64,000 bases of DNA from Protea cynaroides (taxonomy: Eukaryota; Streptophyta; Magnoliopsida; Proteales; Proteaceae), in NCBI GenBank assembly GCA_028583415.1, contig CM053268.1:21685923-21749922 (forward strand), in the 5' to 3' direction. Below the pieces are notes generated by a model that was not told the origin of the DNA, searched no databases, and saw nothing but the letters and a program-made list of their open reading frames with translations. Positions 24,004 to 33,179 of the stretch are shown here, one piece after another; the first letter of the stretch is position 1; every line of letters begins with the position of its first letter. The translations under genes and the position numbers were made by a program.

Positions 24004-27000
24004 TTAGTATACATGCTCATTCAATGTATTTATAACTTTAAGAGTTTCAGTCATACCTGTGACCACATCGGGTGATGTGGCCGCATCCTCGGACGTAACA
24101 AGCATATACACGTCCCCGATGGAATTGTTTCTTGGGCTTAGGGCATTCCCTTGCCATATGTCCCAGCTGGTTCCAGTTAAAACACTTCGGGGCTTTAGAA
24201 TTTGGCTTTGGCTGAGGTTGAGCTGCGGGGGTAGTCTTGGTTGCAGCATTAAAATTTTGAGGACGGAAGGGCTTATACGTCCTGTTATTGCCTCCATTGT
24301 AGGAGTTTCCGGCTGGCCTTTTGATGCCTTTGTTTTGAGTAAAATAACTCTCCTTTTGGCTCGATTCAATCACTCGAGCAATCTTGTAAGACCCGCACTC
24401 TGAAAACCCGGTCTAACCTTGGTTTTGTATCGTGACAGGTCTTCCGATCATCACCGAGCCAGACGGGGCAAGCGGATAACAAACAGGTATGAAATCGGAC
24501 CGAAGTCGACCAATTATACCTGATTTTAGGTATACCGGTCGATGGTACCGGATGATGGTACCCGGTCGGCCGGTATGGCCTCACAGCTATGTGCGGGAAT
24601 TTGGAAATTGGTCTCTGCGGGTCCCGCTTTCCGATTTTGAATCCTAGAAGTTTCCTAATCCTAGTAGGGTTACTAAACCCTATTTCCAGCCTATAAATAC
24701 ACCCTTAAACCCCTCAAATCCTTTCCATTGTCTCTCACAAACCCTAGAGAAGAGAAAGAGCTTGGAAAGGAGAAGGAGTTAGGAAGAAGAAGGAGGTGCC
24801 GCCATTACCGTTTGACGAAGCTCTCGCTATGCTGTCAACGGTAAGTGTTTGAATCCATCTTCTTACCCTATGAAAGTTGTGTGGGTGGATCAATACCATG
24901 CAAAGTAGGTATTGATCTAAAACCCTAAATTGGCCAATAAACCCTAAGTTGCCGTCAAACCCTAGATCCGGAGTTTCGAGATGATATTCGTCGAAGCGAG
25001 ACTTGAATGAGTTGGGGATAACTCTAACTCAAAGCCTAGACTTAGGATGGATAGGAGAAACCCCGAAAATCCGTGGAGGATGATCGACGGCGGTCGAAGA
25101 ACCCATGTATGGTCTTCGGGAGACATACCGGTCGACTATACCGGTTGCACATAGTGCGACCGGTATGTTACGACCGCTACCTCTCGGGAGGTTGTTTGTG
25201 GGGGACGGCTGACCATACCGGTGCCGTCTTTCCCACAGAGCTGCGGCCGATACATGCCACGGTCAGCTCTGTGAGGGTAGTTTGTGATCTCGTTGGTTTC
25301 CGACCAACATGAAACCCTAAATAATATATTCTAATGAAACCCTAATAATATTGTAGGACTTTTGTGACATATCGTTTGGATCTTGCGACGTGGAGCAAGT
25401 GATCGAACAAGAGTCGGGTAAGGGAATCGACCTAAACCTAATAATTAATGGCAATGAATCGTTGTTAATCATCGAATATCTATGATGTGATGTTTGTGCA
25501 TATTCACATGCCATCCTTTTACTTTCGTTATTATTATTGTTCATGCATTCATAGGATGTGATTGTTAGGCATGTGATTGTTTTTCGTTGGTGTGTGGAGT
25601 GGGGCATGGGCCTGGGATCGCTCTTCACACGGCACCTTTGTAGTATTCTATCGTAACATGCTTGGTACGGGTGGGGGTATCAGGGAAGATCGTGGTACGT
25701 TGGTCTCCGATATTGATGTTGTCCCGACCATCGTTGTGTGGTGCTTGAGGATTCAGTCGACGCTGCCTTGTCCACGATGCTTTAGCTCTATCTCTATGCC
25801 GTAGGGAGTTGTGTTGGGATAGAGTCTACTGCGTATTGTTTCTATCCTAGTGGGTTAATTGCGGATAGGGTATCGGGGGAGGTGAGGTTTGGTGGTCTCC
25901 GACCCGGCTCGCACGCCTAGCTCTATCTCTATGCCGTAGGCGGCTGTCTGGGATAGAGCATACATTGTTGACATATAGGATTGGTTAGTTGCGAGCCCGG
26001 TTTGCGAGCCCCGGCCGCAGGGGCTTAGGTACTGGTATGGGTAGAGTATCGGGGAGGTGCGGGTATACCTTAGCTCTATCTCTATTCCATGATGGGTGCA
26101 TGTGGGTTGGTGGTAGTGTGATTCTTGTGCGACGCCACACACGTGTATAGAGGTGCGGGGGCCACCAAACCTTTCTATAGCACATTGTAAACTTAAAACC
26201 GGACCACGGCATAAAATTGATTGTTACTCATGCATAATCTTGTGAAACTGTCGATTGTCTTCTCGATTGTGTTGTGTGCTCACCCTTTGTATATACATTG
26301 TTTTTAGATGTTGATGCGGGGATACACTGTGGACGATTATGTGAACGCTCCGGCGACGGTGGTGTAGTTGCTTTGGACGTACGGCGGGGAGAGGGACGAG
26401 CATGACGCTTCATGCGAGTGCCCTTCTGCGTGTACGTGATTTGTTTTATTTGTTTATTTCGGTTATTTTGATTGGATTAAAGGGATGTAAAAAGATTATT
26501 ATTTTATGTGTTTGGATTTGAATAATGGGATATTTATTTACATTATCAATAGATACTCGGTTCATTCTATTTAAAGTCTTCCTTTGTGTATTTATATTCG
26601 ATTGTGGTTATGTGTAATTGGTTTGTATGGGTGGACACGGCCTATTCGAGATCCTGGTGTGAACCGTTGGTTCAATGACGGTTCACTCACACCGTTCTGG
26701 TTGGATCAGAATTTGGGGTGTGACAAATCTGGACACCTTCATTATAAATTTTCTTCTCTAAGCCCAGAACATTTTCTCTGATGCTTCCTCTTAGTCCCGT
26801 GACTAACCTACGGGTTTTGGTTTCTTCTTCTTGCATACTCAGTGGTGCGAAGAAAAACAGCTCTTCATAACGTTGTTGGTACGCATCCACCGACATCCGT
26901 CCCCGATAAAGACTCAGGAACTCCTTCTCCATCGAATCTCAAGCTTCGTGGAAAATATTTCTCGAAGAATGCTTCTTTATATATAGCCCATGTCGGTAGG

Positions 27001-27643
27001 GCGTGCTTGGTCGATAAGTATGTCTTCGTGGATTTCCACCAATGATGTGCGTCGCCCTTGAGCATGAAGGTGGCACATAGCACTTTCTCTTCCTCTGTAA
27101 TAGTCATCATGAGGAAGTTTCTCTCTATCTCGTCTATCCAGTGGGCTGGCCATAATGGATCAGACGGCTTGCCATTGAATTATCTGGGTTTCATCTTCAA
27201 AAACCTCTCGACTAGTCGGGAGTGGTCCAGCTGATTCTGGGGGTTTGCCCCGAACATATAGGGTGGATACTGGTGATTCCCTTGAGCTGCTTCTGGAGCC
27301 TGCATTGGAATCTGTGCAGTCGGTTGCTGAGGTGTCCGAGGAGCTGGGTGGTTACCCACCGGTGCTGCACCGGCTTGTCCCGTGTGCATGGGTGCAGCCC
27401 GAGTGGCTTGAAACATTATTCCCATGGCAACCCGCATCCGAGCTGCGCGTGTTGCATCTCGATGCGGCTGCTGTGCCGCATTCATCACCACCGTTGCTAG
27501 CTCGGTGGTGGAGGTGGCAAATTTGTAGGGTTTACCGGTTCTGGATTTCTCGGTACATGATTATTCTCATGACTGGTCTCCTCTACGGGTGGTGGTGGTG
27601 GGACTGTGTTTCGGGTCTGTCGGGTCACTCTACGTCCAGACAT
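24004..27643 (-). pseudogene. gag: Element 1 gag, split by a solo LTR
   Basis: Starts at ATG 27643 (MSGRRVTRQTRN), with a Pro-rich N-terminus. The Gln/Pro-rich part and the capsid region (WWKSTKTYLSTKHALPTW, RMSVDAYQQRYEELFFF, TRRLVTGLRGSIRENVLGLE) run to 26731. A solo LTR interrupts at 24385-26725. The nucleocapsid follows, with zinc knuckle CFNWNQLGHMARECPKPKKQ: the second Cys is Trp. Stops near 27500 and 27150 and frameshifts break it. It would form the virus-like particle and bind genomic RNA. Confidence 0.85.
24385..26725 (+). mobile_element. Solo LTR (ACCGGT family) with duplication AATCT
   Basis: A complete 2,341-bp LTR, TGTAAGACC...GTGTGACA, flanked by AATCT at 24380-24384 and 26726-26730, inside gag of element 1. 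ACCGGT/GGTCGAC clusters at 24505-24570 and 25125-25220; TATA box CTATAAATA at 24690-24700; telo-box CAAACCCTAG at about 24738; leader donor CAACG/GTAAGTG at about 24841; acceptor ATTGTAG near 25355. Three long imperfect repeats with TAGCTCTATCTCTAT at about 25789, 25917 and 26071. The last exon (26309-26440) has single-base indels. Confidence 0.92.
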
Positions 27644-27739
27644 ATTTCCTTCTAGAAATCATTTATACTTCATGTAGGCACGCTTAACCGATATAAAATT
27701 CAAAATCCTCAATTCATTTTGTGAAAAATACTATCTTTT

Positions 27740-27965
27740 CTATGAAGGGTCGATGGTGAGGGTCGATGGTATGTCCGACCCTTGGTATCCGACCCCGGGA
27801 ATGATCTGTTCTTCCTGAGAGCTGAGGGTCGATGCGAGGGTCGATGGGTATCTGACCCTCAGTCCGACCCTCGATTTCTATTAGATTCTCGAGAGCTGAG
27901 GGTCGATGGGAGGGTCAATCCAAGGGTCGATGGTATCAGTAGAATTGTCTGACCCTCGGACCAAA
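27740..27965. promoter_or_regulatory. GGGTCGA motif cluster between gag and the antisense gene
   Basis: At least nine GGGTCGA, TCGACC-like or CCGACCC/TGACCCTC words lie between the gag start (27643, minus) and the presumed first exon of the opposite-strand gene (about 28000-28113, plus). The same words cluster in the LTRs of this element. This suggests a divergent promoter; that is inference. Confidence 0.5.
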
Positions 27966-28113
27966 AATTAGATTTTTAAGATCCGATTATGGGTCATTTC
28001 TCACTATTCCTCCTCCGTTTCGACTCGTCTCTACTCTCTGAGTTGCTACAGTGCCACTCTACTGTTTTTGGTCGGTTTAACTCCGGGTTTCAACGTCCAC
28101 GTCATCCCTACAG

Positions 28114-28555
28114 GTATGTCTTCCCATTTTTACTAGTTTTTAGGTTTTCTTTTCTAGGTTTCTGCCCGTTTAACTCATATTTTTCAAATTAAACTTTTTC
28201 CAACCGTAAAAATTCGATTTTTATTGGGGGCTTTTGTTATTGGTGTCTCGAGGAACGAAAGCCCTAAAAAAATTTTGAGTTTCATCGGTTGGTTATCGAG
28301 AAACTTGAAATTTTCTCTTTTTGCCCTAATTTGTCGATATTTTCGATTTTTCTTGAATTTCTTCAAATTGGACATCGTCAGTTAAAATTTCCTACTGCAT
28401 GTGGGTTGTAGGATATGTTTTAGCCTACGTAAGTTCTCATACCCACTTGTATGGTGAGAATTTGAGGTTTTCTGGCCAACTTACGTCATTATTAAATAAA
28501 TTTTGGATTTTTATCCTACTAACTCCTTGTTTCTTTTCTCTTTCTTATTTTGCAG
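28114..28555 (+). other. 5'UTR intron of the antisense gene
   Basis: Donor CACAG-type CTACAG/GTATGT at 28113/28114 and acceptor TTTTGCAG at 28555, five bases before the ATG. Element 2 has the same layout (49725-50150). Within it, a stem GGGCTTTTG/CGAAAGCCC (28228-28264) and a second inverted repeat (28266-28320) are conserved in both elements. Confidence 0.55.
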
Positions 28556-28560
28556 ATACT

Positions 28561-29880
28561 ATGGCCCGTACCAAAGTACCCAGGGTGCGTGATCCGCTTA
28601 GCTTCCGTTCGAATGAAGCCGAGGCACGTATGCTGACTATGCCCGTAAGAAGGTTGAAGGGGGTCGCATGGTGAACTTGGCTGAGCTAGCCTTGTTCAAT
28701 GTAGAGGGAGCTTTTGGTGATATGGGGTGGCTCCCTGTCATCACATACGACTCATGCACCTGTCTAGACTTAGTACGCCAGTTCTATTGTAATCTCCAGG
28801 TGGTGGGGAATTACAATGATGTTGAGCACGATCAGGAGTTGTGCATCACCAGTTACGTCAAGGGGGTGCACATCTCCTTTGATTATCGGCAGCTGGCCGA
28901 TCTGTTGGGCATTCCCTATGATGGCCCTATGGTGTACTGTGCGCCGGGAGAGCCACAGTTTGTTGAGATGGAGATGAGAGCAGAGATCGACAACCCGGTT
29001 GCTCCGTCCCGATAGATGGCGAGATGAGAGCTTGCTACTTGCGTCCAGCTCCACGGGTCTTCCGCAAGATTATTCAAAGACAATCTGATCCCGCAGAGTG
29101 GGCACTATGAGAGGGTATCTCAGCTGACACAGTTCTTGATCTATAGTATATGCACTCGACAGCCGGTCTGCCTTCCATACATCATCATGCGGACGATGAT
29201 TAGTGCTACATTGTCCGGTCATAGGGGTAATCTACCCTATGGACGCATGATTACAAGTGCTCCGACCCGTCCGGGGGTGGATCCGGTAGATGAGAAGATC
29301 CGGAGAAGACCTTATCGTCGCCTCTAGATTGGGAGGCTATCCGCAAGATGGGGCTGCGAGATGCCGAGGTTAGTGATGAGGAGAGGAACACGATGGTGCG
29401 CCCTCACACTCGGGTCGAGGTGGCTGATGCTGAGGCTGCTGCTGCTGCTAGAGCTCGTGGGGATCCGATCGACGATGACGATCGTATGTATATGGACGTC
29501 AACTCGATACCACCACCATCACCCACACATGCGGCTAGAGTTGGTACATCTTCGCGGCGGCTCCCGCACTGAGGCTGGTCCTTCCCATTCGGTTGATCCT
29601 TCACTTCCACCTTCAGCCATGATGGAGATCGCGAGAAATCGGGGATGCTCAACGCAGATCCGATCTCGAGGATGGATGAGCTGTTGGTTGCTTCAGGACG
29701 CATCGGGCATATGGATGGGGAGCTCCTAGAGGTGCAGCGTGCGACCGATCGGAGGATAGCCGGTCTCACGGCTAGTCTCCGGACGACCCGGACCAGGTGG
29801 CCTGGTTGACTAGGGTCTATGCTGAGGACTATGACAGAGATCATGAGGCCCCACCTCTTCCTTCGCCTCCAGCTTCTTGA
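28561..29880 (+). pseudogene. Extra gene antisense to gag-pol, plant 'putative transposon protein'-like
   Basis: Starts MARTKVPRVRDPLSFRSNEA, right after a likely 5'UTR intron. After a frameshift near 28625 the main domain reads LALFNVEGAFGDMGWLPVIT, LVRQFYCNLQVVGNYND, SYVKGVHISFDYRQLADLLG. After further breaks (near 29013 and 29320) come NLIPQSGHYERVSQLTQFLI, LPYIIMRTMIS, MGLRDAEVSDEERN, an Ala-rich run, DDDDRMYMDVNSIPPPSP and the end YDRDHEAPPLPSPPAS. The 'FYxNLxV...VKGVxxSF...LLG' pattern resembles the plant domain often annotated 'putative plant transposon protein' (PF20167-like), of unknown function. It lies between primer site and gag on the opposite strand. The copy in element 2 (50156-51377) is homologous throughout, so this is a stable part of the family, though broken here. 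Confidence 0.72.
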
Positions 29881-30143
29881 TTTGTACTTTATTTTTCTTG
29901 TACTACAGAGTAACTGTCTGGGTTGTGGACTGTACTCTGCTTTCGTTATATATATATGTTTTGTTTCGCTCTCATTGTTATGTAACTTGTTTATCTTTTT
30001 AATAGATGCATTATTCTCTTTTAGATTTTGTCTCAAACATCACTGGTGCTTACAATGTGTTAATATTACTGTTTTTATTTTTATCCTATCCCAGTTCACA
30101 ATTATGTTGATTGTATGCTAGTTCAGCGGACAAGGCCCGAGAT
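29881..30143 (+). other. 3' flank of the antisense gene
   Basis: AT-rich sequence between the antisense gene's stop and the primer site, conserved with 51378-51645 (TTGTACTACAGAGTAACTGT, then a T-rich stretch). It probably holds that gene's polyadenylation region. In the element's own sense it is the start of the leader. Confidence 0.45.
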
Positions 30144-30157
30144 GCTCGATACCAAGT
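30144..30157 (-). other. Element 1 primer binding site
   Basis: In sense ACTTGGTATCGAGC, directly after the 5' LTR end. It differs from the initiator-Met site by one missing base. Confidence 0.75.
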
Positions 30158-32470
30158 TGCCACACCCCAATTTTGGTCTAACCAGAATGGTGTATTGAAT
30201 CGCTAATAAACCAACGGTTCAACCAGGATCTCAAATAGGCTATCCCCGCGTTAACTGAACCTCCATACATCCATGTCATAATCAGAGTAAATACACAATA
30301 GCGGAAGTCTTATAATAAAATGAACTGAGAACTAAATGATATTAATAATTTAATAGCAAATTATTCATATTCAACTGAGACATAAATATTAAATATCAAA
30401 TACATGTCTGAATAAAATCCAATTAAAGAAACCTATAAAACATCTAATCAAATACACACGAGTTGCACTCGCAAGAGGAGTCGTGTGTATCCACTTCAGC
30501 TTCAACTTCCATAGCTGCCACATTCCCGTACGCAGGTGCATTCATGTAGTCTTTGACGGTATAACCTGCATCATCAACTAAAATATTCGACGTCGAGGGG
30601 TGAGTACACAACATGGCACAATGAGTAGCCAAAACAATGCAACAATACATATGCATGCAAAAAGTCAATTTATATCTTTGGTCCGGTTTAAAGTTTGCAG
30701 TATGCTATAGAAAGGTTGAGGTAGCCAAAGGTCGCGTTTATTGACCCCGCCTCTATACACGAGTGTGTGACGTTATCCGAAGATCACGTTTATCGTCAAC
30801 TCACATGCACCCAATCATGAACATTATATAACAAAGGTTACGTTTATTGCTATATAGTGCCATACCAACACGTAAGCCCCTATTGGCGAGGGCTGCAAAC
30901 TGGGCTCGCAACTAACCAATCCTAATGCCAAACAGTGTATCCAAGGCCCTCACCCCAAAGATCCCTCGAATGCCCATAGAGATAGAGCTAAGGCCCCCGG
31001 TAGAGTCGAGACTACAAGGACCGAGACCACCTCCCCGATACTCTACGACATAATAGTTCCGCTAAAGTAATGGCGATACGACGATGCCAATGCACAAGAC
31101 TTGAGTTAGAGATAGAGCTAAAGTGTTGAGACCCGCCAAAGGTTAACGTTTATTGACGTTCTCATCACACCTCCCCTGATACTTGCTCGCATCAAGCACA
31201 TCAACCACACACATACAAGCACATGCCTATTCCTATCATCATCATCATCATGTTATAAACGATAAAGTAAATATGCATGAACAAATAATAGAAATATTGG
31301 ATGGCATGCTGTATGCACATTACAAACACATTCGCATAGAATCAAGCATAGCATAGGACTCAAGAAATAGAAAATAGTTTATTATTAACCAATTTAGTTT
31401 GGGGTTAAGGTTCCTCATCTTAGCTTGCTATAAGATACTTTTCCAAGCTTTAAATTCACCTTTACAATGTTATTATATTGCTAGAAGACCTAACAAAATC
31501 GATAGAATTTAATTAAAATTTATTCGAAATTAAAAACCATTCTGTCAACTGAGGGTCGATGCTAGGGTCGATACTAGGGTCGATGGGTCTATCGACCCTC
31601 CCTTCTTTCTGGACTTCCCGAATGCTGAGGGTCGATGGTCAGAAACACCTAGGGTCGGATGGTCATCGACCCTGGGTGCGACCCTCGGTGCACTCTGGTC
31701 CAATTTCTACTTTTTAATCCATTCTTCGTGTTTGAGGTCCTATGGTTTGTTCCCACATTCCATTAAACATTCATTCCATGGTATTCCATGGTCTGAAACC
31801 ATGAATCATCCTCCTAGATGACTTTCTTGCATTCTCCTAGGGTTTTCCATGAAAACCTAACCATGGATGGATGGTTTGGGTTTCTCCGAGATCACTCTCT
31901 CTCCAATAACTATCCTAAGGTCTATAGAAACTCATGGAATTAGTATCCATACCTGAGAAGATCAATCTTTCTCTGTAACTCTTCTCCTTTTTGCTAGGTT
32001 CTCTTCCTTGCCTTTCTTCTTCCTCTTTTCCTTCTCCTCTCTTTCTCTCAATTCAATTAGGGTTGTGAAAGGAGTGAAAGTGGCTTAGGGACGTCCTTTA
32101 AATAGAGTAGGAACATCCTAAATAAGTCCCTCTGAGATTTGGAAAGAATCCCAATCAAAAAATATAGAAATTTCCTAATTTCTATATTCGGCAGAATCCG
32201 AGGGTCGATGGGAGGGTCGATGATCCCGTCGACCCTAGGGTCTTAAGCTGTCCGACCCTCCCTCCAAAACCGAAGGTCTGACTTTCTGTTTTGGGAGGTC
32301 CGACCCTGCTTAGCTGGGTATGCGACCCTTCCCTTATTTTAAGTGTTTTTGGGTCGATTTGATACTTGGGATCTCGATCTCCTTCACGCCCTTGGTTCAT
32401 TTGACTCGACCATGATGGGTAAACCTGGTTCAAGGTGGTAAGATCGGGTTAGATTGACACGGGTCTTACA
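30158..32470 (-). repeat. Element 1 5' LTR
   Basis: 2,313 bp, nearly identical to the 3' LTR at 18179-20514 but without its ~31-bp duplication. Ends CGGGTCTTACA, followed by CTCTA. Motif clusters at 31553-31690 and 32200-32340; degenerate TATA region near 32095. Confidence 0.92.
30444..30577 (-). other. Candidate last exon of the LTR reading frame
   Basis: VDDAGYTVKDYMNAPAYGNV, ending HDSSCECNSCVFD stop. Acceptor AG at 30578-30579. Open throughout. Confidence 0.5.
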
Positions 32471-32475
32471 CTCTA

Positions 32476-33095
32476 TGGGAAAAAATATCGTACACCTCTG
32501 TTATGGAATGAGGTGGGAGACAGAAGGATTATAGGTTCGAAGTTCATAGAAGAAACTTGTCGAGCGATTGATCAAATTAAGGAAAGAATGAAGACAGCTC
32601 AACTTTGACAAAAGCACTACGTAGATAATCGACGTTGAGATCTGGAGTTTGCAGTAGGTGACAAGATATTCTTAAAGTTATCACCTGTGCGAGGTCTGAA
32701 ATGGTTCGGTAAAAAGGAGAAGCTATGCCGCAGATACGTAGGACCATACGAGATATTGACCAGATGTGGTAATGTGGCATATCAACTGGATCTACCACCA
32801 TCCATGTCAAGCATTCATGATGTGTTCCATGGTTCTTTATTGAAGAAGTATATCAGGGATCCATCGCATATCTTGATAGCAGACCCACCAGACTTGACAG
32901 AGGACTTGACATTTGAAGTGGTACCTGTGATACTCACAAGTTGAAAGGTACAACACCTCCGAAGCAAAGATATCCATTATGTGAATGTGCATTGGAAAAA
33001 CCAAAATGTAGAAGAAATCACTTGGGAGGAGGAGAACGCAATACGAAAGGAGTATACTAACCTTTTCGATGAACAAGGTACATGCAAATTTTGAG
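32476..33095 (+). pseudogene. pol: Element 0 integrase C-terminus and chromodomain
   Basis: Resumes directly after element 1. Reads WNEVGDRRI, DLEFAVGDKIFLKLSPVRG, GPYEILTRCGNVAYQLDLPP, FHGSLLKKYIRDPSH, then the chromodomain-like HLRSKDIHYVNVHWKN and EEITWEEENAIRKEYTNLF. In-frame stops near 32607, 32636 and 32941. Chromodomains of this kind are thought to steer insertion toward heterochromatin. Confidence 0.85.
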
Positions 33096-33099
33096 GCCG

Positions 33100-33179
33100 A
33101 AATTTCTTTCAAGGGTGGAGGAGTTATGAGACCTACATGCAAATTTTGGAGATGAAATTTCTTTTAAGGGTGAGGGAGT
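33100..33179 (+). repeat. Tandemly duplicated polypurine-tract region
   Basis: About 55 bases occur twice: ATGCAAATTTTGAGG...AAGGGTGGAGGAGTTATGAGACC and ATGCAAATTTTGGAG...AAGGGTGAGGGAGTTGTAAGACC. Both copies contain a polypurine tract and an LTR-start-like sequence; the true LTR begins at 33180. Confidence 0.8.

Larger units (their letters stand above)
18179..32470 (-). mobile_element. Element 1: young full-length Ty3 chromovirus, minus strand
   Basis: LTRs at 18179-20514 and 30158-32470 are nearly identical, with TG...CA ends. It sits in the integrase of element 0 with target copies CTCAA (18174-18178) and CTCTA (32471-32475), one mismatch. Order in element sense: 5' LTR, primer site (30144-30154), a leader carrying an opposite-strand gene (28561-29880), gag (27643-24004, split by a solo LTR), pol (23997-20536), polypurine tract, 3' LTR. 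Without the solo LTR it is about 11.9 kb. Chromodomain-type C-terminus and initiator-Met primer site place it with Tekay/Del-like chromoviruses. Confidence 0.92.

Noticed and set aside
24059..24403. 114-codon plus-strand frame
   Set aside because: Antisense shadow of the gag zinc-knuckle region.
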